DNA from: an archaeon HR01
GTDB lineage: Archaea; Thermoproteota; Nitrososphaeria_A; Caldarchaeales; Caldarchaeaceae
NCBI GenBank assembly: GCA_002898355.1
Contig: BEHD01000001.1
Location: forward strand, 116,680-180,679
Length of the DNA: 64,000 bases
Direction of reading: 5' to 3'
Shown here: positions 35,077 to 43,678 of the stretch, one piece after another
Position numbering within the stretch: position 1 is the first letter of the stretch
Layout of the letters: each line of letters opens with the position of its first letter
The notes under the pieces: generated by a model
Told to the model about the DNA's origin: nothing
Databases searched by the model: none
Seen by the model: the letters and a program-made list of their open reading frames with translations, nothing else
Translations under genes and position numbers: made by a program

Positions 35077-35919
35077 GTGAAGGCCCAGCTGGCAATAATC
35101 GCGTTGATAGTTTTCGGAGCCGGCCTAGTGGTATTAGGGTTTGTAAGGCTGCCCTACACCGTAGTGGATGAGGAGGAGGCACTTATACAGACATCCACCA
35201 CCAGCCTAGCTACGTTAACAGAAGTAGTTACGACAACCCAGACCCATATCGACTCCACATCTATTACGACCGCTGTCCACTCGGTGGTGACAGAGACAGT
35301 TACATATACATCAACCACTACCTCGAAAAAGAGTTTAGAAGCCTTCACCGATCTAACATTTGGGACATCCAACCCTATACTATTTGGCCCTTATACGCTG
35401 GACCCTAACACAGCATTAGAACTTTACTGGAATGGGAGTGGGTTTCTCGATGTTTATCTACTGTTATCGGATGAGCTGCCTAATGATGGCAGACCCCTTA
35501 CATGGCGTGCCTTTGAATCGTCTAGTCAGGGCAATATCACTTACAGGCCCTCCACATCTGAGGCTATACATGTCCTCATCTATCCTCGGGAGCCTGGCGT
35601 ATTTGTTAGCTCCCTAGTGGCTAGCCAGCTGAGTTTCATAACATCGGCGGCTACCACCACCCGCTTGACCTCCATCGCCACAACAAGCTTATACACAACA
35701 ACATATCCCGTCTATGAAACTGTAACGGCTACTACCACACGGGTTGAGCCTACGAAAATACTCTACACCACCCAAATTACGACGGTCTTCACAGAGACAC
35801 GTTATTCAGAGCTTACCTTCGCAGCCTTCATGGGCTCGTTTCTCATCTTCGTAGGTATTGTGTTGATGGCCCTCCTTCTCCGTGTTCTTCCGAAGATCCC
35901 GCAGGAAACTAAAAAGTAG
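35077..35919 (+). CDS. Thr-rich membrane-anchored surface protein
   Basis: 280 residues from GTG 35077. There is an N-terminal hydrophobic segment (about 3-24), an extracellular region rich in Thr/Ser/Val with two repetitive Thr-Thr-x stretches (about 40-90 and 190-245), and a C-terminal transmembrane helix (about 250-272) followed by a short basic tail. The Thr-rich stretches look like O-glycosylated stalks around a small central domain (about 90-185). No family is recognised. Similar stalks occur in the ABC binding protein at 17 kb. Confidence 0.65.
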   Translation: MKAQLAIIALIVFGAGLVVLGFVRLPYTVVDEEEALIQTSTTSLATLTEVVTTTQTHIDSTSITTAVHSVVTETVTYTSTTTSKKSLEAFTDLTFGTSNPILFGPYTLDPNTALELYWNGSGFLDVYLLLSDELPNDGRPLTWRAFESSSQGNITYRPSTSEAIHVLIYPREPGVFVSSLVASQLSFITSAATTTRLTSIATTSLYTTTYPVYETVTATTTRVEPTKILYTTQITTVFTETRYSELTFAAFMGSFLIFVGIVLMALLLRVLPKIPQETKK

Positions 35920-35945
35920 GCATGTGATGGCTTTCTTGAGGTGTT

Positions 35946-37313
35946 TTGACCGATAAGACGTTACAGGCGATAGCTGAACTCGCCCTCTCGGGTCAGCCCG
36001 ATCCCAAATCGCTTCACGAGGTTAAGAGGAGGGTATTGGACAGTTTGGGATGCTTTTTCGGGGCTTGGATGGAGAGGTCGGCTTCTACGGCTCGTGAATC
36101 AGCCTGTATATATGGCCGATGCTTAGATGGTGCCACGGTGTGGGGACATGGATGCAAGGCCACCCTCGACTGGGCCTCATTTGCAAACGCTGTTGGTGTC
36201 AGAGCTCTGGATTTTAATGACACCTATCTCTCACTCGAACCCCTTCACCCCAGCGATATAATACCCTCTGTGATGGCTGTGGCTGAGTATCTAAAGGCCG
36301 GTGGGAGAGAGTTTCTTGAGGCGGTAGCGGTAGGCTATGAGATTGGATGCAGACTATGCGATTCGGCGACGCTTCGGAAAAGAGGGTGGGACCATGTCAA
36401 CTACACAATGATAGCAGCGGCCTCAGCCCTCTCAAGACTTCTAAAACTAACTCCTGAGCAGGCCCGGAACGCCATATCGCTATCCATAGTACCGCATGTA
36501 GCCATGAGGCAGACAAGGGCTGGAGAGCTGTCCATGTGGAAGGGGGCTGCTGCCGCTAACGCATGCAGAAACGCTGTCTTCGCCACCCTACTGGCAAAAA
36601 ACGGTATGAGCGGGCCAGACCAGCCCTTCGAAGGTGAGATGGGGTTTTTCAAGCAGGTCTCGGGAACCATCTTCCCATCAGAAAAATGGTCCGACCCCTA
36701 CAGATGTGACGCCATTCTGAAAACCTACATCAAATATCATCCGGTGGAATATCACGCCCAATCCGCAGTCGACGCCGCCGTAGCTGTTTTTTCAGAGGTG
36801 GGAGGTCCTCATAACATAGAGAGGGTTAGGGTTGAGACCTTTGAAGCCGCATACACAATCCTCGTTAAAGATAGGGAGAAATGGGACCCAAAGACACGGG
36901 AGACAGCAGATCATAGCCTCCCATACATAGTGGCGGCATCGCTACATGACGGCGAAGTATGGCTGGACACCTTCTCACCAGAACATCTCAGAATCCATGG
37001 AATAAGAAGGATAATGCAGGTGATGGAGATTGTGGAGGATAGAGAACTTACCATGCGGTATCCTAGGGAGATACCCAACCGCATTACCGTCAAAACAGTT
37101 GATGGGCGGACAGTGATCAGAGAGGTTGGCGTCCCTAGAGGCCACGCCCTCAACCCTATGACCGATGAAGAGGTGGAAGCCAAGTTCCACCGCCTCACAT
37201 CAAAGATATTGAATGATGAGGCCAGGAAGTCCATAGTGGACACGGTATGGAGGCTTGACAAACTTGATAATCTGGATGAACTATTGAGCCTGCTGGGAGG
37301 TGTGGGGTATTGA
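35946..37313 (+). CDS. MmgE/PrpD family protein (2-methylcitrate dehydratase-like)
   Basis: 455 residues from TTG 35946, preceded by gaggtg as a possible ribosome-binding site. Family features are DFNDTYLSLEPLHPSDIIPSV, MWKGAAAANACRNAVF and KYHPVEYHAQSAVDA. Members dehydrate 2-methylcitrate or related acids such as cis-aconitate/itaconate precursors. The adjacent citrate synthase gene overlaps it by 4 nt, suggesting methylcitrate metabolism of propionyl-CoA. The lyase PrpB is not in the window. Confidence 0.88.
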   Translation: MTDKTLQAIAELALSGQPDPKSLHEVKRRVLDSLGCFFGAWMERSASTARESACIYGRCLDGATVWGHGCKATLDWASFANAVGVRALDFNDTYLSLEPLHPSDIIPSVMAVAEYLKAGGREFLEAVAVGYEIGCRLCDSATLRKRGWDHVNYTMIAAASALSRLLKLTPEQARNAISLSIVPHVAMRQTRAGELSMWKGAAAANACRNAVFATLLAKNGMSGPDQPFEGEMGFFKQVSGTIFPSEKWSDPYRCDAILKTYIKYHPVEYHAQSAVDAAVAVFSEVGGPHNIERVRVETFEAAYTILVKDREKWDPKTRETADHSLPYIVAASLHDGEVWLDTFSPEHLRIHGIRRIMQVMEIVEDRELTMRYPREIPNRITVKTVDGRTVIREVGVPRGHALNPMTDEEVEAKFHRLTSKILNDEARKSIVDTVWRLDKLDNLDELLSLLGGVGY

Positions 37314-38416
37314 GCTACTCGCCCGGGCTCGAGAACGTTCCAGCGACAGAGTCATCCATATCCACCATAGACTTGGAGGCTGGCAAGATATGGATTAGGG
37401 GGTATAGCCTGGAGGAGCTGGCCATGGAATGCACGTATGAGGAGGTAGCCCACCTACTCATCTATGGCCACCTCCCTGACACCCGTGAACTAAATGAATT
37501 CAGAAGAAAACTCGTTGACGAAAGTTTGGCGCCTAAGGAGGTCCTCGATATTCTCGGAATGCTGCCCAAGGATATGCATCCTATGGACCTTCTAAAGACT
37601 GGAATAGCGGCCCTTTCAGGGTTCGACCCAGAACTAGAAAACTCAGACATAGAGGCCAACAGGAGGAAATCCGTCAGGATTCTGGCCAAGACAGGCTTCC
37701 TAGTGGGGAATCTCGGGAATATACGTGAGGGAGGCTTTAGATTGTTTAGATCTGATTTAGGACATGCCGCAAACCTACTCTACGCCATCATTGGTAGAAG
37801 GGCTGAGTCATGGGAGCTTAAAGCCTTCGAGACAGCCTTCATACTCTACGTAGAGCATGAGCTGGCCGCATCAACCTTTGCTGCGAGGGTTATTGCATCT
37901 ACAATGGCTGACATATATGGTGCGGTTGTTGGAGCCGTCGCAGCTTTGAAAGGGCCGCTTCATGGCGGGGCAAATGAGAAGGCTCTTGAAATCTTTCAAT
38001 ACGATGTCGAAGGTGCTGAGAAGTTTGTTAGGGAGAGGCTTGCGAGAAAAGAGAGGGTGATGGGGTTCGGCCATCGTGTATACCGCCGCGGTATAGACCC
38101 TAGGGCTGAGGTTATGAAAAACGTGCTGGCCGAACTATGTAACCGCATAGGTGATGATAGGCTTTACCGTGTAGCCGTTCGGGTTGAGGAGCTGATGGCC
38201 AACGAGAAGAACCTCTACCCCAACCTAGACTTCTACGTGGCCCCAGTCTACAAGCTCTTGGGGATATCTCCCGGACTCTTCACACCGATATTTGTAGCAT
38301 CGAGAGTAGCAGGTTGGTGCGCCCATGTTATTGAACAACAGGCAGCCAACAGGATTTTCAGGCCTAGAGCCATATACACAGGGCCGAGGGGGCAGAAAAT
38401 ATCAGGGAGGGGGTGA
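37310..38416 (+). CDS. Citrate synthase family protein (possible 2-methylcitrate synthase)
   Basis: 368 residues from TTG 37310, overlapping the PrpD-like stop (TTGA). The catalytic residues are in context: His in GPLHGGANEKA, His in MGFGHRVYRRGIDPRAEVM, and Asp in NLDFYVAPVYKLLGI. The length is that of the archaeal dimeric type. Coupling to a PrpD-family gene favours a methylcitrate synthase role, but archaeal enzymes often accept both acetyl- and propionyl-CoA. Confidence 0.92.
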   Translation: MSYSPGLENVPATESSISTIDLEAGKIWIRGYSLEELAMECTYEEVAHLLIYGHLPDTRELNEFRRKLVDESLAPKEVLDILGMLPKDMHPMDLLKTGIAALSGFDPELENSDIEANRRKSVRILAKTGFLVGNLGNIREGGFRLFRSDLGHAANLLYAIIGRRAESWELKAFETAFILYVEHELAASTFAARVIASTMADIYGAVVGAVAALKGPLHGGANEKALEIFQYDVEGAEKFVRERLARKERVMGFGHRVYRRGIDPRAEVMKNVLAELCNRIGDDRLYRVAVRVEELMANEKNLYPNLDFYVAPVYKLLGISPGLFTPIFVASRVAGWCAHVIEQQAANRIFRPRAIYTGPRGQKISGRG

Positions 38417-38491
38417 AACCCCACATTAAAACCCCTGCAGAACCTCATTAATCTAACTATGATAACTCCCTAATACATACTGGTATGAGTG

Positions 38492-38509
38492 CTAGCCATA
38501 TATAGCTAG
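38492..38509 (+). promoter_or_regulatory. TATA box embedded in a near-perfect palindrome upstream of the sugar kinase
   Basis: CTAGCCATATATAGCTAG has 5-bp arms (CTAGC/GCTAG) and an ATATAT core with one mismatched pair. Its centre is about 28 nt upstream of the kinase ATG at 38529, fitting a leaderless start. A repressor binding here would compete with TBP. Confidence 0.5.
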
Positions 38510-38528
38510 AACTCCCAAGTATAGTTAT

Positions 38529-39935
38529 ATGGCGGGCGATAAGAGATGTTTAATCGGCCTCGATGTAGGGACGTCTTCTGTTAAGGCGTTGGCCGTAAAT
38601 CTTGAGGGTGTGCAGGTTGCGGCCTCAAAAGCCCAGCTAACAATCCACTCACCATCAAGAGACCTATACATACAGTATGCAGATGAGATGCGTGAGTCAA
38701 TTTACCGAGTCCTCAATATGCTTACCCACAGCCTTGGCGGATGGCGGATTGAAGCTGTCGGCGTTACGGGTCAGAGTATCTCACCTGTGGTCATGGATAA
38801 GGAAGGTAACCCAATCCATCCAGTGATCAGCCATCTAGACACCAGGTCGGTCTTGGTTGCCGATGAGCTTTCTGAAACTGTGGGTCGGCTGGGATATGTG
38901 GGGACCAAGCTGGTGGCTAATCTGGTATGGCTGAGGAGGAGTAGGCCTGACCTCTGGAAGAGAATAGAGATGGTGGCAGATGTTAAAGAGTATGCAGGAT
39001 ACCTTCTGACAGGGAAAAATACAAGCGACCAAATACTCTATCTTATTGAAGATTTGGAGAGACTCTGTAGAGAGCTGGATATTCCGTTGCACTGGTTCGG
39101 CGAAAAACATTCCTTCAAAGACGTGGTAGGCTATATTACCGCTGAAGCGGAGAGGGAGACGGGAATACCGGCCGGTACTCCTGTAATAATAGCTCTGGGC
39201 GATAGTCTGGCAAGTCCCTTAGGCTCGGGGGTGGCTAGGGCCGGCGACATGGCCGACGTCTGCGGTGCCACAGAAATAATGTCAGCAGCAACATACGAGG
39301 CTAGAGATGTTCTCACATTTCCCTATCCAATTAACGGTTTAAAGATTACATCACATTCGCCGCCTATAGGGCTTGCCCACAAGTGGATTGTGGAGAGGAT
39401 AGCCGAGATATCCGGTGTGGAGAGGGAGAAAGCGTATAAGGTTTTCGAGGAGATGGCGGAGAAGGCTGGCCCAGGTGCTGGTGGCCTAGTATTTCTTCCA
39501 GGCTCATTCAAAACATTCCCTAAGAGGTTTGATGCGGCATTCGCCGGCATTACGTATTTCCACGACCTGAGACATTTTGCCAGAGCCTTCTACGAAGGCG
39601 CCGCTCTAGAGCTGAGGAAAACGGTCGAAGATTTCGAGAGGGCAGGCGCTAAAGTTGACAGAATAGTTGTCAGCGGAGGCGGAGCCACATCGTTCAACTG
39701 CCAGCTCAAGGCGGATATCCTAGATAGAGAGATAGATGTCCCGGAGATTAAGGAGACAGGGTGTATGGGTGCAGCCCTTATAGCTGGATACGCCCTCGGC
39801 ATATATTCAACTCTTGAAGAGGCCGTCTCCACCGTTAAGATTTCTAAAAAATTTTTCCGGTCATCCAACCATGACTATGGCAGGGAATACAGCAAATACC
39901 TTGAACTAAGGGAGCTGTGCGGTAGGATTCTCTAA
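38529..39935 (+). CDS. FGGY-family carbohydrate kinase
   Basis: A 468-residue sugar kinase of the xylulokinase/glycerol kinase superfamily. The N-terminal phosphate loop is LIGLDVGTSSVKALAV, the sugar-binding segment is AVGVTGQSISPVVMD, the catalytic Asp probably lies in VIIALGDSLASPLGSGV, and IVVSGGGATSFNCQLKADIL is the adenosine motif. The substrate is unknown. The gene stands alone with its own palindromic promoter, consistent with substrate-induced expression. Confidence 0.87.
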   Translation: MAGDKRCLIGLDVGTSSVKALAVNLEGVQVAASKAQLTIHSPSRDLYIQYADEMRESIYRVLNMLTHSLGGWRIEAVGVTGQSISPVVMDKEGNPIHPVISHLDTRSVLVADELSETVGRLGYVGTKLVANLVWLRRSRPDLWKRIEMVADVKEYAGYLLTGKNTSDQILYLIEDLERLCRELDIPLHWFGEKHSFKDVVGYITAEAERETGIPAGTPVIIALGDSLASPLGSGVARAGDMADVCGATEIMSAATYEARDVLTFPYPINGLKITSHSPPIGLAHKWIVERIAEISGVEREKAYKVFEEMAEKAGPGAGGLVFLPGSFKTFPKRFDAAFAGITYFHDLRHFARAFYEGAALELRKTVEDFERAGAKVDRIVVSGGGATSFNCQLKADILDREIDVPEIKETGCMGAALIAGYALGIYSTLEEAVSTVKISKKFFRSSNHDYGREYSKYLELRELCGRIL

Positions 39936-40010
39936 CATGAAGTCACACATGGGCGGGCCTGTTCCAAGACTATGGACTGTTGAAAGCTTGAATCCGTGAG
40001 AAAGCAGTAG

Positions 40011-40841
40011 TCATATCATCCCGATATTAGATGTTAATAGGAAATAGATGGCAGTCCCAAAAAGCGCCAGAGTGGCCAATATCAACGCCTTATCCAGTGG
40101 AGACATCTCCAGCTGTCTTACCGGTGTGTACTTTCCGGCGCCGAAGGCTCTTATCCGGGCGGCGGTATTGACTTCATCAATCATCTTGACTAGTGTACGA
40201 ATCAGGGAGAAGGCTAGAGGGAGAAATCTTTGGAAGACTATTCTAGGGTTGCGAGATGATACATCCCACCCCCTGAGCCTTAGGGCCGTAATTATTGTCA
40301 TCGTCTCCCTCACTGTTATAGGTACGAATCTGTAGGCTACCATCAGGACGAAGAGGAGCTGGTATGGAATACGGTATCTGCTGAGGGCGTTGACCAGGTC
40401 GTTGAATGATGTAGAGTAGATGAAGGGGTATATGCAGAGGAGAATTATCGGTATTCTGAGTTCGAAGGCTAGACCCCACAGTAGCCCTCCCCAGGTGACA
40501 CCTACCTTCCCGATAATGGGGAGCTCCAAAGCAAAGAATTCCTGAGAGACAAGCTCTCTCGGATAAACCCTGAAGAGGAGGGGGTTAACTTGGGTCACGA
40601 CACCTATCACGAGGAAAGGGATTAGAAAGATCATAATACCCAATATTGCGAGAAACCATCTGGTTGGCACCTTCGAGATATATGATAGAGCTAAACCCAA
40701 CAATCCTATAGGGGCTAAGAGCCTCAAATCCCAGTATAGGCCCGCCAATATGAAGAGGGAGAGAGTGATAACCATTTTTGTTAGTGGATGCAGCCTGTGA
40801 TATATCGTGTTCCGGTACTGATATTCAAAGAATACGGCCAT
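40011..40841 (-). CDS. ecfT: ECF transporter T component
   Basis: A 276-residue membrane protein with about five to six helices. The characteristic EcfT coupling motif is visible as ALRLRGWDVSSRNPRI near the middle, followed by a second Ala-Arg motif at DEVNTAARIRAFGAG. It couples the ATPases to substrate-binding S components for vitamin or metal uptake. The gene follows the ATPase gene by 2 nt. No S component is encoded next to it, so the module may be shared by S components elsewhere (group II arrangement). Confidence 0.85.
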   Translation of the reverse strand: MAVFFEYQYRNTIYHRLHPLTKMVITLSLFILAGLYWDLRLLAPIGLLGLALSYISKVPTRWFLAILGIMIFLIPFLVIGVVTQVNPLLFRVYPRELVSQEFFALELPIIGKVGVTWGGLLWGLAFELRIPIILLCIYPFIYSTSFNDLVNALSRYRIPYQLLFVLMVAYRFVPITVRETMTIITALRLRGWDVSSRNPRIVFQRFLPLAFSLIRTLVKMIDEVNTAARIRAFGAGKYTPVRQLEMSPLDKALILATLALFGTAIYFLLTSNIGMI

Positions 40842-40843
40842 GT

Positions 40844-42565
40844 TTACATGCTCAGCCTCCTGAAAACACCAAGAGCCTCCTCAAGGGAGAGAACACTCAG
40901 CTGCGATAGTGCTGGCACATCCTTGAATAGGCTCATTATTTGTGGTGGCCTAAGGTTGGCCTTTGCCATTATCTCCTTGTCGGAGAATATCTTGCGGGTC
41001 GGGCCATCGGCAATTATATTTCCTGAATCCATCACCACCACCCGTCTACAATAACTACCCACCAACTCCATGTTATGAGAGATTAAGACTATGGTCAGCC
41101 CCTCACGGTTTAGACGATGGAGAATTTTCATCACCTTCTCAGCTGTCCCCCTATCCAGTCCAGTGGTGGGCTCATCAACCATGATGATGGATGGCCTTGT
41201 GGCCAATACGCAGGCTAGGGAGAGGAGGCGTTTGATGTTTCTTGGGAGATAGAAGATGTAGCTGTCGGCGTATTCTCTAAGCCAGAATAAATCCAGCATC
41301 TCATCCACAATTTTAGCCGTCTTATCTTTACCAAACCCCATCATTTGGGGTGCGAAGGCTATCTCATCCACAACCTTCTCTTGGAAGAGCATGTTATCAG
41401 GTAGCTGGTATACATAGTTGATATGTTTGATTATCTCCTTTATCTTCATCTTCCTAGTGTCATGGCCCATCACAATTACTCTCCCATCTGGGTTGGTGGG
41501 TTTAAGAACACCCACCGCGTGCATGCATAGAGTTGTTTTACCGGAGCCGTTGCTACCAACTATGCCCACCATCTCACCCTGATATATCTCGAGGCTGACC
41601 CCTTTCAAGGCTTCCACACCGGTAGGATAGACATGTCTAACATTCTCCATTTTTAGGACCGGCTCGCCAGCATGGATATGATGATTCTCATGGATGGGTT
41701 CCACAGACCTACCGTCCACAATCTCAGCCAGCATGGAGGCCGCAATATTGATGTCGAGTGTAGGCTTGACTGGATATTTTTCTGACTGCAGCCTCCTCAT
41801 AAATGTGGTTACCTGGGGTTCTCCAACACCTACCCTCTCCAATATTCCTGAATACACTATCTCCTCAGGGCTGCCATCAGCCACAACCTCGCCATTCGAT
41901 AACACTATAACCCGGTCGAAGTATGTAAGGGTAACCTCCAAATCAGAGCCTGACTCTGTCATTATGATAGTTCTTTTTCTCTCCTTAGCAATGGAGCGGA
42001 GGAGTGTCATTACGGTCTCTTTCCCAACAGGGTCCAGCATGCTTATCGGCTCATCCAAGGCCAGTACAGGCGGGTCCATGGCCAGGACCCCCGCTATCGC
42101 CAGATTCTGCTGCTCCCCACCTGAAAGCTGGAGAGGGTTTCTAAGCTCTTTGCCTTTCAGACGGGAGACCTCCAAGACGTGCTCAACACGCCGTAGAATC
42201 TCCGTACTATCTAGCCCAAGGTTAGATGGGCCGAATGCAATATCGTCAAAAACTGTGGACGCCAGTAGCTGGGTGTCCGGCGTATCCAAGACAACCCCCA
42301 CATGTCTCGCCATATCCGTCACATCATGCTCCATCACGTTGATGTTGTTGACTGTAATCCTGCCCTCCTGTATCGCCGGCATGTCGTTCGGAATGACGCC
42401 ATTCAGAGAGAGTAGTAGGCTGGTCTTACCCGCACCAGTTGCCCCCAAAATCCCCACTACCTCACCCTCCTTAACCTTTATGTCGATATTTCTTAATGCC
42501 TTCTCCGTCTGACCTAAAAAAGTGAGTGAATAATTATCTATCTCGACTATATACCTCTCATCCAT
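40844..42565 (-). CDS. ECF transporter ATPase, two ABC domains fused in one chain
   Basis: A 573-residue protein with two ATP-binding domains. Domain 1 (about 1-240) has Walker A GATGAGKTS, signature LSGGEQQ and Walker B VLALDEP. Domain 2 (about 300-540) has Walker A GSNGSGKTT and Walker B IIMVDEPTTGL, but the signature position reads YLPRNIKRLLSLA instead of LSGGxxQ. The ECF-type Q-loop segments DTPDTQLLASTVFDDIAFGP and QLPDNMLFQEKVVDEIAFAP are both clear. The fusion replaces the usual EcfA1/EcfA2 pair. One composite ATP site may be weakly catalytic. Confidence 0.88.
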   Translation of the reverse strand: MDERYIVEIDNYSLTFLGQTEKALRNIDIKVKEGEVVGILGATGAGKTSLLLSLNGVIPNDMPAIQEGRITVNNINVMEHDVTDMARHVGVVLDTPDTQLLASTVFDDIAFGPSNLGLDSTEILRRVEHVLEVSRLKGKELRNPLQLSGGEQQNLAIAGVLAMDPPVLALDEPISMLDPVGKETVMTLLRSIAKERKRTIIMTESGSDLEVTLTYFDRVIVLSNGEVVADGSPEEIVYSGILERVGVGEPQVTTFMRRLQSEKYPVKPTLDINIAASMLAEIVDGRSVEPIHENHHIHAGEPVLKMENVRHVYPTGVEALKGVSLEIYQGEMVGIVGSNGSGKTTLCMHAVGVLKPTNPDGRVIVMGHDTRKMKIKEIIKHINYVYQLPDNMLFQEKVVDEIAFAPQMMGFGKDKTAKIVDEMLDLFWLREYADSYIFYLPRNIKRLLSLACVLATRPSIIMVDEPTTGLDRGTAEKVMKILHRLNREGLTIVLISHNMELVGSYCRRVVVMDSGNIIADGPTRKIFSDKEIMAKANLRPPQIMSLFKDVPALSQLSVLSLEEALGVFRRLSM

Positions 42566-42716
42566 GCTGCCGTGTCAATATGATGTATCTCCGGTATTTA
42601 TCCAATGTGATGGCGGTTCCGTAGAAAGGCTTCGTAAGAGATTTTAAGCGACGTTTCTGGCCCTATATATAATACCCGGTGGCTGACTTGGGAGCCTTGA
42701 CTGGTGACTGGCTGTG

Positions 42717-43190
42717 ATGGTCTCCCTCAGGGAGAAGATAGAGATGATGCGGCAGGGGATTATCCATCGGTATGTCATACCTATGCTGGAGCTTAGAGGT
42801 TTTATGGTATCGGACTGGAAGAGACCTGTATCCTTGGAGGACCAAGTACTGAGGGATGAGGGGTGGATACCCCTCTACACACCCTACACCACTTGGGAGA
42901 CCTATACACGGGACGCGCCATTACACGTATACTTCAATACCTTCTATGGTGATGTCTACGAAAAAGCCTACAAACACTGTTTTGTCGAATTTATACTCCG
43001 GAGACATAATCGCAGCCTGCCCCCAGAGGTTACAGGTATCTTCACACGGCTCAACGTCTCCGATGGCTATTACTGGAAGCATAGAATACCAGTATCTCTT
43101 GACATCCCGGAGTCGGTGGTGAAGGATATAGATAGCAAATATGACGAGCTACTGCTTCTCTTAAGCCGTGCTAAAGCGTTGGAGTCTTAG
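42717..43190 (+). CDS. Hypothetical protein
   Basis: 157 residues from the ATG at 42717 (GTG 42714 is one codon earlier). It is mixed polar and aromatic with no transmembrane segment or Cys cluster. The sequence FMVSDWKRPVSLEDQVLRDEGW and HVYFNTFYGDVYEKAYK suggest a compact alpha/beta domain. No family is recognised. A TATA-like ctatatataata at 42662-42673 precedes it. Its 3' end overlaps the convergent Lrp-type regulator by 20 nt. Confidence 0.6.
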   Translation: MVSLREKIEMMRQGIIHRYVIPMLELRGFMVSDWKRPVSLEDQVLRDEGWIPLYTPYTTWETYTRDAPLHVYFNTFYGDVYEKAYKHCFVEFILRRHNRSLPPEVTGIFTRLNVSDGYYWKHRIPVSLDIPESVVKDIDSKYDELLLLLSRAKALES

Positions 43191-43617
43191 ATGGTTTGAG
43201 ATGCCGTAGGATTATGGACGTGTTGGTGTCTCTCACCCCAGGTATATGTCTTATCTCCTCTATGCCTTTGTTCAATTCAACCATATCTGAGACCGCCAGT
43301 AAAGCCACCACGTCATACTGGCCGGTTATCTCATAGATGTCCTCTACTCCGTAGACCTTTCTGAGTGCTTCAGCCACCTGGGGGGTTGGGGTTGAAGGGT
43401 TAACCGAGACAAAGGTAAAGGCCTTCACCATATACCCCCTTTCCACATCAATCGTGAATGATTTGATGACACCCTTATCCACGAGGTTTTTTACACGTCT
43501 TCTGACAGCCCCCTCCGAAAGCCTCAGCTCTTTCCCAATATCGGTGAAGCTTCGACGGCCATCTCTCATCAATATCTTGATTATAGCCCTATCTACTTCA
43601 TCCACCACAGCCTTCAT
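43171..43617 (-). CDS. Lrp/AsnC family transcriptional regulator (LysM-like)
   Basis: A 148-residue protein with an N-terminal winged helix-turn-helix (VDEVDRAIIKILMRDGRRSF, then DIGKELRLSEGAVRRRVKNL) and a C-terminal RAM/ACT ligand-binding domain (about 65-140) that includes GVEDIYEITGQYDVV. It is divergent from lysY with 61 nt between start codons, the position of LysM, the lysine-responsive Lrp regulator of Sulfolobus lysine genes. It is therefore likely to control the lysY-lysZ-lysW-lysX-lysJ cluster; this is inferred from position. Confidence 0.88.
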   Translation of the reverse strand: MKAVVDEVDRAIIKILMRDGRRSFTDIGKELRLSEGAVRRRVKNLVDKGVIKSFTIDVERGYMVKAFTFVSVNPSTPTPQVAEALRKVYGVEDIYEITGQYDVVALLAVSDMVELNKGIEEIRHIPGVRDTNTSIILRHLKPSKTPTL

Positions 43618-43678
43618 TTATAATCTCATACACGACGGGGTTTATCTATATTATTGTCTTGGTTGGAGGGGTATCGGG
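43618..43678. promoter_or_regulatory. Divergent promoter between the Lrp regulator and lysY
   Basis: 61 nt containing the TATA-like tttatctata (43641-43650) for the rightward lysY operon, and ggagggg (about 43665-43671), a ribosome-binding site at normal spacing from the lysY ATG. It is the natural place for regulator binding. Confidence 0.5.

Noticed and set aside
35190..35330. Repetitive Thr codons as a DNA repeat element
   Set aside because: They are explained by a Thr-rich extracellular stalk within an intact gene.
43454..43678. N-terminal extension of lysY
   Set aside because: It is antisense to the Lrp-type regulator and lacks homology; the ATG at 43679 has a good ribosome-binding site and begins at the NADP-binding motif.
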